The notes below the pieces were generated by a model. It did no database searches, had not been told where the DNA came from, and was given only the letters and a program-made list of their open reading frames with translations. Below, piece by piece: positions 8,091 through 16,818 of a stretch of 64,000 nt of DNA (positions are counted from its first letter, which is position 1; the number at the start of each line of letters is the position of its first letter). The stretch is from contig NZ_CP107902.1 of the NCBI RefSeq assembly GCF_036013935.1, positions 558,001 to 622,000 on the forward strand, given 5' to 3'. Both the position numbers and the translations under genes were made by a program. This stretch comes from Streptomyces sp. NBC_00461. Lineage in GTDB: Bacteria; Actinomycetota; Actinomycetes; Streptomycetales; Streptomycetaceae.

Positions 8091-8918
8091 TCACTGCGAC
8101 CCCGCGGCCACGAGCGTCGCGGTGATGGGTTCGAGCTCGGCGACCAGCTCGTCCAGCTCGGCGGGAGACAGGGCGTCGTACGGCGGGGCGGCGAGCTCGT
8201 CGGTAAGGGCTTCGATGCGTTGCTTGGTCTCGCGGCCCGCGTCGGTGAACCTGCCATCGGTGTCGACGAGCCCGCGCTCGCGCAGACCGCCCATGACCGC
8301 GGCCAGCCGCTCCTTCGGCAGGTGATGGACGCGCCCGAACGACTCCGGCGGGTGAATGCCCTGCTCCAGCGCGGACAGCACGTGGGCCTCCGTTCCGCCG
8401 ATGCGCGCACCGACGAGAGCGGCGACGTGCCCGTCACCGCGGTGCTCGCGCAGCATGGTCGCGGAATGCCACAACCGGGCGACCGGGTCGCTCGGCACCG
8501 GAAGGGTGCGCATCCCGGCGTACATCACCCGACCTTCCGTGGACGCGTTCGTCGCGGCTTTGGTGGTCAGGTCGGCCGCACGCACCAGGCCCGGGGAATC
8601 GGCCAGCTTCTCGCCGAGGATCCGCCGTAGGGAGGCCGCACTGCCCCGCTCCCGCGCCGCGACGGACGCCTCGGGCGGGATCGTCTCCCAGGCGCTCGGG
8701 ATGTGCCGCGCGGCCTCCCCGTCGGCGAAGCTGTAGAAGGCCGCGTGCACGACCTGCGCCGGCACCCGCCCCAGCGGCGCGGCGCGGCTGGCGAAGTAGC
8801 CGTCCCAGTAGGTGCGGTGGCCGAGCGCGGCCAGCTCCTCGTTGCACTCGTCGGCCATGTAGGTGACCAAGCAGATCGGCTCCAAGAGCTCGTACATGCG
8901 GCGGGGAGTGTGAGTCAT
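8091..8918 (-). CDS. SCO6745 family protein
   Basis: A 275-residue cytoplasmic protein starting MTHTPRRMYELLEPICLVTY. It matches my memory of the actinobacterial SCO6745 family: an N-terminal helical region with AALGHRTYWDGYFASRAAPLG and SFADGEAARHIPSAW, and a C-terminal winged-helix-like segment (LPKERLAAVMGGLRERGLVD, then GRFTDAGRETKQRIEALTD). No catalytic motif is visible, and family function is not established as far as I know. The C-terminal part resembles a MarR-like fold, so a regulatory or binding role is possible. The ATG at 8918 is the first in frame. The next plus-strand gene starts about 140 bp away. Confidence 0.7.
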   Translation of the reverse strand: MTHTPRRMYELLEPICLVTYMADECNEELAALGHRTYWDGYFASRAAPLGRVPAQVVHAAFYSFADGEAARHIPSAWETIPPEASVAARERGSAASLRRILGEKLADSPGLVRAADLTTKAATNASTEGRVMYAGMRTLPVPSDPVARLWHSATMLREHRGDGHVAALVGARIGGTEAHVLSALEQGIHPPESFGRVHHLPKERLAAVMGGLRERGLVDTDGRFTDAGRETKQRIEALTDELAAPPYDALSPAELDELVAELEPITATLVAAGSQ

Positions 8919-9061
8919 GGACTACATCATGCCTGCGGTCACGCCCCGTGGAGCGGTGCCGGCCGAAGTCGAAGCCCCGGTCCTCCCGGAGCTCGTCCTA
9001 CCGGCAACTCGCATATCCACAGCGGGATATGAGCAACAGAGCCCCCTGCTATGGTGCGCCG

Positions 9062-9496
9062 ATGTCATCGATCAAGCAGTTCCAAGTCACCTTCGACTGC
9101 GCACAACCCGAACGCGTCGCTCGCTTCTGGTGCGAGGTGTTGGGGTACGTCGTGCCGCCGCCACCGGAGGGGTTTGCCACTTGGGACGATTACAATCGCT
9201 CGCTGCCGCCCGAGCGTCAGGATGCGGGGTTTGTCTGCATGGACCCCTCGGGTGTCGGCCCGCGCATGTACTTCCAGCGCGTCCCCGAAGGCAAGGTCGT
9301 CAAGAATCGGGTCCACCTTGACGTGCGGGTCGGCACCGGGCTCGTGGGCGAAGAGCGCCTCGCCACACTCGAGGCCGAGTGCACGCGACTGGTCGCGCTC
9401 GGTGCGGTCCGCGAGCGACTGCTGCGTGCCGATGGCGTCAATGAGTCCTGCATCGCGATGCAGGACATCGAGGGCAACGAGTTCTGTCTCGACTGA
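9062..9496 (+). CDS. VOC family protein (glyoxalase-like domain)
   Basis: A 144-residue protein, MSSIKQFQVTFDCAQPERVA, with the ARFWCEVLGY segment and the C-terminal MQDIEGNEFCLD strand of the actinobacterial glyoxalase-like (VOC) subgroup. The aromatic PPPPEGFATWDDY insertion is usual in this subgroup. Its substrate is unknown. The ATG at 9062 has almost no leader and a poor ribosome site, so a leaderless message is likely. It is followed after about 100 bp by an NTF2-like gene on the same strand. Confidence 0.8.
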   Translation: MSSIKQFQVTFDCAQPERVARFWCEVLGYVVPPPPEGFATWDDYNRSLPPERQDAGFVCMDPSGVGPRMYFQRVPEGKVVKNRVHLDVRVGTGLVGEERLATLEAECTRLVALGAVRERLLRADGVNESCIAMQDIEGNEFCLD

Positions 9497-9593
9497 GCAT
9501 CCGCCGAGACGGCAAGGTTGTGGTGACGGGCGCGCGGTCTCGGCCGGGCGATAGGCCGGATACATTCCGTCAGCCCTTGTAATATCGACGGAC

Positions 9594-9995
9594 ATGACAG
9601 CAGAGTCGCCGGCGCAAACCGTGCAACGCCTGTTCCCGCTGCTCGCCGAGGGGAAAACAGCGGAGGCGGCGCTGTTCGCGGACTCGGTGTCGTTCTCGAT
9701 TCCGCACCCGCCGGGCATTCCGTGGGTACCGGAGGTCGACTCGGCGGAGGGCATGCGGACATTCTTCGAGCTGCTGCGGACCCACGTGCAGCCCAAGGAG
9801 TTCGACCTCCGGCACGTCATCGTCGACGGCGCCGACGTGGTGCTCATCGGGCGCATGGTCTCCGAGGTCAGGAAGACGGGCCGGGACATCGACACCGCGT
9901 TCGCCCTCCACACCACAGTCCGGGACGGGCGGATCACCCGCTACCACCTCTACGAGGACACCTACGCCGTCGCCAAGGCCTGCTCCGACGGCTGA
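9594..9995 (+). CDS. Nuclear transport factor 2 (SnoaL-like) family protein
   Basis: A 133-residue single-domain cone-fold protein: an N-terminal helix (SPAQTVQRLFPLLAEGKTAE), then FADSVSFSIPHPPGIPWVPEV, and a C-terminal sheet ending GRITRYHLYEDTYAVAKA. SnoaL-like proteins include polyketide cyclases, ketosteroid isomerases and many small-molecule binding proteins, and nothing here identifies the ligand. It starts at ATG 9594, next to a VOC gene, in a run of small enzyme genes. A role in detoxification or secondary metabolism is only a guess. Confidence 0.75.
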   Translation: MTAESPAQTVQRLFPLLAEGKTAEAALFADSVSFSIPHPPGIPWVPEVDSAEGMRTFFELLRTHVQPKEFDLRHVIVDGADVVLIGRMVSEVRKTGRDIDTAFALHTTVRDGRITRYHLYEDTYAVAKACSDG

Positions 9996-10192
9996 ATCGC
10001 CCGCCGGGCTCGTCCGCCGGGCTCGTTCACCGCTGCCACGTGTCGATCGACGCGGGTGGGCCGGTCGGGCGGTTCCCTGGGGAGCACGCGTGCGATGGAC
10101 GGCCTCGGAGGCCCTGTCCAGGCATGATGTGTCGCCATGTGCGACCCCGCAGTGGCGGGACGCGCTCCGGTCGGGTCCTTGGAGAGCAACGC

Positions 10193-12331
10193 ATGCCGAA
10201 GCTGCCGTCGCTGACCGAGTCTGTCGGTGCGGGCGGCAACGCCGTACGCGTCACGGTTGCCTCGCTCGCCGGTTTCTATCCCGCGGCGCACCTGCTGGAA
10301 CGACCCGTTCTCGCTGTCTACGCCCTGTTCGCTCCCATCGCGTTCGGCGTCATGTCGCCGCTGCCGGGTTCCGGCCGACGGCGCGCCGGCACCCTGCTGC
10401 GGGCTGTCCCTGCCGCTGCCGCACTGGTCCTCCTCGGTACGCTCCTCGCCGTGTCGACGTGGTCGGCCGCGGCAGGCGTTCTGCTCGTGGGGGTCGCCCT
10501 GACCTACGGCGCGGCGTGTGCACCACGGCTCGCGGGCATCGTTCCCGGACTGCAGCTCTTCTACATCCTTGTCTGCTTCCCGCCGTACGCGCCCGCCACC
10601 CTGCCGGAGAGGTTGGCCGGGCTCGCCGTCGGTGTGGCGCTGCTGATCGTGTGTGAGACGTTGCTCCCGCAACCGGCGCAGCCGTCGTACCGCGCACGGA
10701 TCGCGGACGCCCTCGACCTCGCGGCACGGGCCGCGACCTGCCTGGTCCGGGCCGTCCAGGTTCCGGATCACGGCTTCGTCGAGCGACTCCGAACGACCGG
10801 CCGCGACCTGCGCCTGTCGCGGCAGCCCGCAGGTGGCAGACCTACCGGAGCGGGCAGGCCGGACCGTGCACTGGCCCAAGCCGGTTCGGCCACCCGCCGC
10901 CTGCTGGACCAACTCGCCGCTCTCGCCGAACTCCCCGCCGCGCCCGCGGACATGCCGTCGGAAACCCTGCTCCGCGGTATCGCAGCCACGTGCGCCGGCA
11001 CAGCGCAGATCGTGCGCGGACAGCGCGCCACCGCCGGCCCTGAACTGATGGAGGAAATGACCGCCCAGTTCCTGGCCACGCGCGGCAGCACTCCGAACGC
11101 GCGCGTGAGCGGCCTGCACGGGCTGCTGCGGCGGCAGTCGACCGTACTGACCGTCGCGGTGTCGGCCGTGACCGTTCGCACGGCCGTCGCCCTGGCGAGC
11201 GGTGTCCGCCACTCGGTGCCCGGACTGCCCCACGAACAGTTCTGGTATGCCGAGAAGTCGACAGCCCGGCTGTGGATCGTCCGGGCGACAGGAAACCTCA
11301 CCCCTCGCTCCGTCGTCTTCCAGAACGCCGTCCGTACGGCGCTCGGCCTCGCACTCGCCCGCTTGGTGGCGGGGTCCCTCGACCTGTCCCACGGCTTCTG
11401 GGTTCTGCTGAGCGTGCTCACCCTGTGCCGCACGACCGCCGGCGCCACCTGGTCCGCCGTTCGCTCGGCTGCCGCCGGGACACTGGCCGGTGCTCTGGCC
11501 GCCGGGCTTCTCCTCGTCGGGGCTGGTGACGCCATCGAGGTGTACGAATACCTGCTGGCGCCGACGATGCTGGTGGCCTTTTCCGTGGGGCCCGTCGGCG
11601 GGCCGGCCTGGGCGCAGGGACTCTTCACGCTGGTCGTCTCCACGGCGTTCGCACAGATCGCGCCCGTGACATGGCAGCTCGCCGAGGCCCGCCTCGTCGA
11701 TGTCCTGACCGGGAGTGCGGTCGGGCTGATGTGTGGACTGCTGGCCTGGCCGTCCGGGGCACACTCCGAGATCCGGCGCAGCGTGGGGGCGCTGTTCCGG
11801 GCCGCCGCCCCCCTCGTACGGGCCACCGCCGACGCGATGACGAGCCCGACACCGCGTCAGGACGTCACCGCTCAAGCACTGCAACTGACCCTGCATCGGC
11901 TGCGCATCGCGCAGGCCGCGTACGCGCAGTACCGTGCGGAACCCGCTCCCCGGGCGGCCGAAGACGGACCCGACTGGCTCGCCGCCCTCAACTACGGCTC
12001 CCGAGCGCTGGTCGGCGCCTACTGGCTGCCGCCCTCAAGCGGCACGGCGGACATCCCTGCGGCCGCTCTGCGATGGGCCCATGAGGCCGCCGGTGACGTC
12101 GCGGCGGCGACCGATCGGGCCGCGGACTTCCCGACGGAAGGCGCCCACATCCCCCTCCCCGCGCTGCCGTCGCACCTCGCAGCGCCGATGCCACCCGAGG
12201 CGCTGTCCCTCCTGGTCGACCTGGAGGTCTGGTTGCGCGCCCTCACCGCGGACCTCAGGACGGCGACCGGCGCGGACGTCCACCTCGATGCCAAGGCCAA
12301 AACCGGTTCCCGCCCCCACGGGACGCAGTGA
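10193..12331 (+). CDS. FUSC family membrane protein (aromatic acid exporter-like)
   Basis: A 712-residue inner-membrane protein. It has a duplicated layout: hydrophobic helices near the N-terminus (LAGFYPAAHLLERPVLAVYALFAP and following), a soluble region, and a second cluster of membrane helices (ALGLALARLVAGSLDLSHGFWVLLSVLTLC, with a later SVGPVGGPAWAQGLFTLVVS). The tail is soluble and helical. The SHGFWVLLSVLTL segment is characteristic of FUSC/YccS and AaeB-type exporters, which extrude aromatic acids or related compounds. The ATG at 10193 follows GGAGAG by several nt. It converges on the GyrB-like gene, and the two are separated by a palindromic 3' region. Confidence 0.8.
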   Translation: MPKLPSLTESVGAGGNAVRVTVASLAGFYPAAHLLERPVLAVYALFAPIAFGVMSPLPGSGRRRAGTLLRAVPAAAALVLLGTLLAVSTWSAAAGVLLVGVALTYGAACAPRLAGIVPGLQLFYILVCFPPYAPATLPERLAGLAVGVALLIVCETLLPQPAQPSYRARIADALDLAARAATCLVRAVQVPDHGFVERLRTTGRDLRLSRQPAGGRPTGAGRPDRALAQAGSATRRLLDQLAALAELPAAPADMPSETLLRGIAATCAGTAQIVRGQRATAGPELMEEMTAQFLATRGSTPNARVSGLHGLLRRQSTVLTVAVSAVTVRTAVALASGVRHSVPGLPHEQFWYAEKSTARLWIVRATGNLTPRSVVFQNAVRTALGLALARLVAGSLDLSHGFWVLLSVLTLCRTTAGATWSAVRSAAAGTLAGALAAGLLLVGAGDAIEVYEYLLAPTMLVAFSVGPVGGPAWAQGLFTLVVSTAFAQIAPVTWQLAEARLVDVLTGSAVGLMCGLLAWPSGAHSEIRRSVGALFRAAAPLVRATADAMTSPTPRQDVTAQALQLTLHRLRIAQAAYAQYRAEPAPRAAEDGPDWLAALNYGSRALVGAYWLPPSSGTADIPAAALRWAHEAAGDVAAATDRAADFPTEGAHIPLPALPSHLAAPMPPEALSLLVDLEVWLRALTADLRTATGADVHLDAKAKTGSRPHGTQ

Positions 12332-12378
12332 CAGCGTGGCCCACGAGACTCACTGGATCAGCTGATCCCAACGCTGTC
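12330..12378. terminator. Bidirectional hairpin between convergent genes
   Basis: GACAGCGT (12330-12337) pairs with ACGCTGTC (12371-12378), enclosing the perfect palindrome GGATCAGCTGATCC (12355-12368). It spans the ends of the FUSC gene and the GyrB-like gene and could terminate both. Confidence 0.45.
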
Positions 12379-13014
12379 GCGTCGGTCGTCGACGCGAACC
12401 TCCAGGTCCGGCCAGTGCGCGGTCCACCGTGTCAGATCGCCGACGGTCAACGGCGCTTGCGAGTTGAGCGACGCAACCGGCAGGAAACGGACGAGCGTCC
12501 CGGTGGTGCCATCGCCTCGGACAGGCTCCAGGCCAGTCACCGGAACACCATGCTGGTAGCGCTGCGTCCAAGCCCCGTTGTCACGGCGGTTGGTGTGAAT
12601 CAGCCATTCACAGAGTCCCGCTACGACGGACATGCCTCGACGTGGATGCCCGTCCGGAAGTCGCTCGGCGTCCGGCGAGTCGAAGAACCGCAGGTCCTTC
12701 GATGCCATCACCGGCTTCTTCACGATCCGGCCGTGGTCATCGACGCGAGTGTCGGTGCCTCGTCCGTTGTCGACCACGGACACAGAGCCGTCGCGGTGCA
12801 GAGTGATCGCGCAGCGTCCACCCGCCCGACTCGATGCCTCGTCGGCCGCATAGGCAACGACTTCAAGGACGAGGTGCCCTGGACCACCGGGAGCAAACTC
12901 CGCTGGCCCTCGGCGGATCCGGGCGAGATGGCCCAGGTCCACGGCGCCGGCCCAGTCGTGCGTGGTGTTGATCCACGAAGCCCTTGATCCATCCATCCGG
13001 CGAGTATCCAGCAT
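12358..13014 (-). CDS. GyrB-like stand-alone ATP-binding (GHKL) protein
   Basis: A 218-residue protein that aligns by eye with the N-terminal ATPase domain of DNA gyrase B. PGGPGHLVLEVVAYAADEAS corresponds to the helix that in GyrB reads EVVDNxxDEA, SVSVVDNGRGTD to the ATP-binding DDGRGIP region, and HPRRGMSVVAGLCEWL to the LHGVGxSVVNALS lid helix. The catalytic Glu is kept (LEVV), but the following Asp-Asn pair is replaced by Ala-Tyr, so the Mg-binding Asn of GyrB is missing. The transducer, TOPRIM and DNA-binding parts are absent. It may bind nucleotide without being a topoisomerase. The start is ambiguous (13014 or 12996). Confidence 0.65.
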   Translation of the reverse strand: MLDTRRMDGSRASWINTTHDWAGAVDLGHLARIRRGPAEFAPGGPGHLVLEVVAYAADEASSRAGGRCAITLHRDGSVSVVDNGRGTDTRVDDHGRIVKKPVMASKDLRFFDSPDAERLPDGHPRRGMSVVAGLCEWLIHTNRRDNGAWTQRYQHGVPVTGLEPVRGDGTTGTLVRFLPVASLNSQAPLTVGDLTRWTAHWPDLEVRVDDRRDSVGIS

Positions 13015-13126
13015 CCTGTTCGGCTCGGAACGGCGACCATCGCGGAGCCCTCCACAAGCGCCCGTTCCGCACCTTGACGATCACGGGTTCGCGAGTGCTT
13101 TTCGCGCGCCGGGACCTGGCCTGACC

Positions 13127-13957
13127 TCAGCTCGCCGTCTCCTCGGGTTTCCAGCCCCATGCGGTGAGCATTCCGGCTGACAGTGCGGCGCACTCGTCGG
13201 AATCGAGGTACCGGAGAGCCGAGTCGACGGCTGCGTCGTCGACCAGGCCGGTGGCAACCATCGCCCCTCTGCTTCGCTCCCATGTGTCCGCCCAGAAACG
13301 GCTGATGGGGCTGCCCGGCATCAGCGGCGGCACATGGACTTCGGCGGCAACGGGCCCGAGTCCCGCCCCACGCAGCAGGTGCGGGTACGACGGTACCCAG
13401 GAGACATCGGTGCCGATGGTGGCGCGCAGCCCCCGCCACATCGACCGCATCACCGTGGTGTACGGCGTGCTCGGTGTCCGGTCGCTCGTCAGGTCGACCG
13501 CGTCGCTGAGCACCAACACACCACCGGGCGCGACAAGTTCGGCCAGTGCCGTGATCAGCCGTTCGCGCTCGGGCAGGTGCATCAGCACGAACCGTGCGTG
13601 GACGAGCCGGAACCGGCGGCCCGTGACGAAGCCCGGTGCAGTGATGTCGGCCTCAGCCACGTCCAGCCCGGGCACGGCCCGCTCGGCGAGGAAACGGACA
13701 TCGCGGTCCACGGCGAGCACGCTCGTCACCTCGGCCTCATCCAGCAGCCGGCGGGCGACCGTGCCGGTCCCGGCCCCCACGTCGAGGCAGCACCAACCCG
13801 GGCCGACCCCGAGTGTCCGCAACCGCGCCATGGTGATGTCGTCGTAGGCGAGGGCGCCGAAGTCGATGCGCTCCCCCTCGCCCGCCTGTTGCGGAGGGAA
13901 GACGGCTTCGCCGTAACGGCCATCGCCCGCCGCATCTCCGCGCGCAGCGGCACTCAC
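13127..13957 (-). CDS. Class I SAM-dependent methyltransferase
   Basis: A 276-residue cytoplasmic enzyme. SAM-binding motif I is CLDVGAGTGTVARRLLDEAE, an acidic end of strand 2 follows (VLAVDRD), then ADITAP, and motifs for strand 4/5 are FRLVHARFVLMHLPERERLI and LVAPGGVLVLSDAVDLTSD. This is the ordinary Methyltransf_25/31-type layout for small-molecule methyltransferases. The N-terminal YGEAVFPPQQAGEGERIDFG segment is seen in related Streptomyces enzymes. The substrate is unknown. The ATG at 13957 is the first in frame. It lies upstream of the GyrB-like gene on the same strand, about 110 bp apart. Confidence 0.85.
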   Translation of the reverse strand: MSAAARGDAAGDGRYGEAVFPPQQAGEGERIDFGALAYDDITMARLRTLGVGPGWCCLDVGAGTGTVARRLLDEAEVTSVLAVDRDVRFLAERAVPGLDVAEADITAPGFVTGRRFRLVHARFVLMHLPERERLITALAELVAPGGVLVLSDAVDLTSDRTPSTPYTTVMRSMWRGLRATIGTDVSWVPSYPHLLRGAGLGPVAAEVHVPPLMPGSPISRFWADTWERSRGAMVATGLVDDAAVDSALRYLDSDECAALSAGMLTAWGWKPEETAS

Positions 13958-14337
13958 GACGCGACCGACGCGACCGGCGTGACCGACGTGACGCTGAGAG
14001 TGCCATCAAGCCGGTCGAACACCCGCTGCGCGGACAGGGAGCGGTTCCGGTTCCATCCCCCGGTGTGACCGAGCCTTCCGCAGGCGGTGCGCCGCACATA
14101 CGGGAGGCCGCACGCAGTGCGCCGGAGAGACGGAAGGCATTTCAGGCTGGTGAGCTCGTCCAACGGTTTCATGGCCGGACCTCATTCACGCGATGGGGCG
14201 ATGCGGTGCCGGGCGGCCCGTCCTGAGGCAGCCGCCCCACCGATCCTCCACCGGCGCCCGCCTCCACACCCAAGGCGCGCCGTTGCTACGCCGATCGGCG
14301 CAAGGAGGTCGGTGGGCATGGTCGTCGCGGGTTGCCC
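13958..14337. other. Intergenic stretch with short imperfect repeats
   Basis: No gene is supported. Two near-copies of GCGGTGCGCCGCAC / GCACGCAGTGCGCCG lie around 14077-14125, and a GCGACCGAC-like run lies around 13957-13990. Near the right end, AAGGAGG at 14302-14308 precedes an ATG at 14318 that opens only a seven-codon peptide (MVVAGCP), whose TGA overlaps the next ATG. Confidence 0.5.
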
Positions 14338-14769
14338 ATGAGCCCGTTCGGGACGTTGCACGCTGCCGGCCAGGGCGGCCGACCACCGGCCGGCCGCCCG
14401 CACGCTGCGGTGTTCATCAGCGGCGTGCAGTACGACTCCCCGGGCCGGAACGACCGCTCCAACCGTTCACTGAACAAGGAGTGGTTGGAGCTCACCAACA
14501 GCACCCGTCGGACGGTGAACCTGGACGGCTGGACCCTCTCGAACAAGGACGGCCGCACGTACACGTCCCACCACTACCGCCTGGAGGGCCGGTCCACCGT
14601 CCGCGTGCACACCGGCGTCGGCCACAACAACACCACCGACGTCTACCAGGACCGGCGCACGGACGTGTGGGACCACCACTCCGACACCGCGACCCTGCGC
14701 AACGACCACGGCCGCTTCATCGACGACACCTCCTGGGGCCGAGGCCACCACGGCGGACACCGCCACTGA
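14338..14769 (+). CDS. Lamin-tail domain protein lacking a signal peptide (probably 5' truncated or frameshifted)
   Basis: A 143-residue product whose residues from about 30 on form an LTD beta-sandwich: FISGVQYDSPGRNDRSNRSL, KEWLELTNSTRRTVNLDGWT, TVRVHTGVG, and a closing NDHGRFIDDTSWG. In Streptomyces such proteins are normally secreted and carry a signal peptide, but here the N-terminus (MSPFGTLHAAGQGGRPPAGR) has no hydrophobic core. A strong ribosome site (AAGGAGG, 14302-14308) serves an ATG at 14318 that stops after seven codons with an ATGA overlap to this start. The simplest reading is a gene that lost its export signal. Translational coupling to a short leader is the alternative. Confidence 0.6.
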   Translation: MSPFGTLHAAGQGGRPPAGRPHAAVFISGVQYDSPGRNDRSNRSLNKEWLELTNSTRRTVNLDGWTLSNKDGRTYTSHHYRLEGRSTVRVHTGVGHNNTTDVYQDRRTDVWDHHSDTATLRNDHGRFIDDTSWGRGHHGGHRH

Positions 14770-14900
14770 CAACCCGGTAGTTGACGCCACCTCATGAACC
14801 GGCGTCCAGAGGTGGGTCACCCCCAAGGTGGCCCACCTTTGTCGCCTTCTCAGCAGAGACTGCCCCCGTATCCGGGCCTGTCCTCCAGAACATGTCGGCG

Positions 14901-14928
14901 TTGGACTCTCGGGTCGTCTCCCTACACT
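14901..14928 (+). promoter_or_regulatory. Promoter of a leaderless VOC gene
   Basis: TTGGAC (14901-14906), a 16-nt spacer and TACACT (14923-14928). The ATG lies only 6 bp after the -10 element, which predicts a leaderless transcript. Confidence 0.6.
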
Positions 14929-14934
14929 GACGGA

Positions 14935-15318
14935 ATGGCATGCCGCATCAGTGAACTGGTCATCGACTGCGCCGACCCCGACCGGCTCGCCGAATTCTGG
15001 AGCAAGGTCCTCGGCTACGTCGAACTCGGCCGGGAGGGCGACGGAAGCATCGAGATCGGGCCGCCCGACGTCGGCTTCGGCGGCCCCCAGCCCACCCTCG
15101 TCCTCAGCCCCAGCAGCGACCCGCGGCCCGGGAAGCTCCGGCTGCACATCGACGTCAGCGCCACCGACCGCGACCAGGACGCCGAGCTGGAGCGGCTGCT
15201 CGCCCTCGGCGCCAGACCCGCTGACGTCGGCCAGACCGGCACCGAGAGTTGGCACGTCCTGGCGGACCCGGAAGGCAACGAATTCTGCCTCCTGCACACC
15301 CGGCTCCAGCCGCTCTGA
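14935..15318 (+). CDS. VOC family protein (glyoxalase-like domain)
   Basis: A 127-residue protein, MACRISELVIDCADPDRLAE, with the FWSKVLGYVELG segment, RLHIDVSATDRDQDAELERL and a closing WHVLADPEGNEFCLL strand. These mark the same glyoxalase-like VOC subgroup as the gene at 9062. Ligand or substrate is unknown. The gene is preceded by a near-consensus promoter whose -10 element is so close to the ATG that the mRNA must lack a leader. It stands alone between the lamin-tail gene and a roughly 400-bp gap. Confidence 0.85.
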   Translation: MACRISELVIDCADPDRLAEFWSKVLGYVELGREGDGSIEIGPPDVGFGGPQPTLVLSPSSDPRPGKLRLHIDVSATDRDQDAELERLLALGARPADVGQTGTESWHVLADPEGNEFCLLHTRLQPL

Positions 15319-15731
15319 CCACCCGCGCCGGCGCCCCGGCGAAGCGCCCGCTTGTGACTGCCCAGCACAGATTCGCCTGCTGAAAGCCCTCGACTCCGTG
15401 AATCGCCGAAGGACGGAGCGGACGACCTCGCGGTCGATTCCCTACGAATCCCTACGCAGCGGTTAGCCGAGGTTCGTGATGGGCAGCCGAATTGTCGTGG
15501 GACTCCGGGCGGCCGGTAGACAGGAGCCTCAAGTAGCAGAGGTCGGACAGCCAGTCCCGGCGCTCCTGAGCGGCTGGACCATCCGAAGGCTCCCGCAGCA
15601 CAAGGTCAGGAGGCTTGAGTGACGTGGATCACTAAAGATCTACGTGCCGCACGCAACTGCGGCCCATGCCGTCACCATCTGACAGAGAGTGGGGCCCGTC
15701 AGGGCCGGGGCACGAGAGAGTGGGGCAAGTC
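15319..15731. other. Intergenic region upstream of the L,D-transpeptidase gene
   Basis: About 410 bp without a supported gene. GATCACTAAAGATCTACGTG around 15625-15645 is AT-richer and may hold the downstream promoter, but no clear -35/-10 pair was identified. An in-frame ATG at 15666 extends the next gene by 22 codons. Confidence 0.4.
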
Positions 15732-16718
15732 GTGGGACGGCGCAGGGGCGGCATAGGGATCGCATTCGTCACGGTCGCGGTGCTGGTGGGCGCGAGTGCC
15801 TGCGGCGGGGGTGACAGTGACAAGGCGAGTGGGGGCGACGCAAAAGCGTCGGGAACGGCGAGTACGAGTGCCTCGCCCAAGCCGACGAAGCCCGCGGGCC
15901 CGCCGATGCTGCTGGACACGATCACTCCGCAGACGGGGAACACGGTCGGCGTGGCCATGCCGATCTCGGTGATCTTCACGAACCCGGTGGCGGCGAAGGC
16001 ACGGGCCACGGTCGAGAAGCACATGAAGGTGAGCGCCTCGCAGCCGGTGGCCGGCGCCTGGCACTGGATGGGCGACAGGCGTGCCGACTGGCGGCCCAAG
16101 ACGTACTGGCCGGCCAACACGAAGGTGAAGATCGACGCCGACCTCAAGGGCGTCAGCAACGGCAACGGACGCTACGGCGTGCACGGCTACACGCACAGCT
16201 TCACGGTCGGCGACGACGTGCGCGCGGACGTCTCGGTGACCGGCCACACCATGAAGGTGACCCGGAACGGCAGGCCGGTGCGCACCCTGTCGATCAATGC
16301 GGGCAGCCCCGAGTACCCGACGTGGAACGGCACCATGGCCGTCATCGACAAGCAGGAGAAGGTCCACATGACCTCCTGCAGCGTTGGCATCAGCTGCGAC
16401 AAGGGCAGCCCCAACTACTACGACCTGACACTGCCGTGGGACGTCCACCTGACCCAGTCCGGCACGTATGTCCACTACTCGACGGGCGACCCCAACCCGG
16501 GCAGCGGCAGCGCCCGCGGCTCGCACGGCTGCGTCCACCTGTCGATGTCGGACGCCAAGTGGTTCTACGGCCAGGTCAAGCAGGGCGATCCCGTCACCAT
16601 CACCGGCTCTTCCCGCGCCAAGGCCCCGGCCGACAACGGCTACGCCGACTTCAACCTCGGCTGGGACCAGTGGCTGGCCGGCAGCGCGTCCGGGGAGCAG
16701 ACGACCGCGACACTGTGA
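15732..16718 (+). CDS. L,D-transpeptidase lipoprotein (Ig-like plus YkuD domain)
   Basis: A cell-wall enzyme forming 3-3 peptidoglycan cross-links or attaching proteins to peptidoglycan, anchored outside the membrane. The N-terminus (GTG 15732) gives a short charged segment GRRRGG, a hydrophobic core and a lipobox VGASAC, then a Ser/Thr/Pro linker. An Ldt-type Ig-like domain (DTITPQTGNTVGVAMPISVI and on) precedes the YkuD catalytic domain with SRxx-equivalent GSARGSHGCVHLSMSDAKWF; the Cys of HGCVHL is the nucleophile. The C-terminal NLGWDQWLAG tail is typical of mycobacterial and streptomycete Ldts. The GTG start is preferred because the ATG at 15666 would give an overlong n-region. A strong hairpin follows. 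Confidence 0.88.
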   Translation: MGRRRGGIGIAFVTVAVLVGASACGGGDSDKASGGDAKASGTASTSASPKPTKPAGPPMLLDTITPQTGNTVGVAMPISVIFTNPVAAKARATVEKHMKVSASQPVAGAWHWMGDRRADWRPKTYWPANTKVKIDADLKGVSNGNGRYGVHGYTHSFTVGDDVRADVSVTGHTMKVTRNGRPVRTLSINAGSPEYPTWNGTMAVIDKQEKVHMTSCSVGISCDKGSPNYYDLTLPWDVHLTQSGTYVHYSTGDPNPGSGSARGSHGCVHLSMSDAKWFYGQVKQGDPVTITGSSRAKAPADNGYADFNLGWDQWLAGSASGEQTTATL

Positions 16719-16780
16719 TGCGGTGCGGCGACGACACCGTCAGCGGCACGTCGCTCGAACCTTGACCAGGCGCCCCACCC

Positions 16781-16818
16781 CCAATCGGCCACTGCGCGCG
16801 GCGCAGTTGGCCGATTGG
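16781..16818 (+). terminator. Long hairpin after the L,D-transpeptidase gene
   Basis: CCAATCGGCCACTGCGC (16781-16797) pairs with 16801-16818 across a 3-nt loop, with one bulged T. It lies about 60 bp past the stop codon. The rest of the 16719-17046 gap shows no gene. Confidence 0.8.

Noticed and set aside
9962-11896. A 644-codon minus-strand open frame opposite the FUSC gene
   Set aside because: Composition is Arg/Gly/Gln-rich and it lacks any motif; the plus-strand FUSC translation is convincing.
12863-13084. Minus-strand ORF starting MIVKVRNGRLWRAPRW overlapping the GyrB-like gene start
   Set aside because: It runs into the coding sequence of the GyrB-like gene in another frame and shows no domain. 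It may be a chance start.
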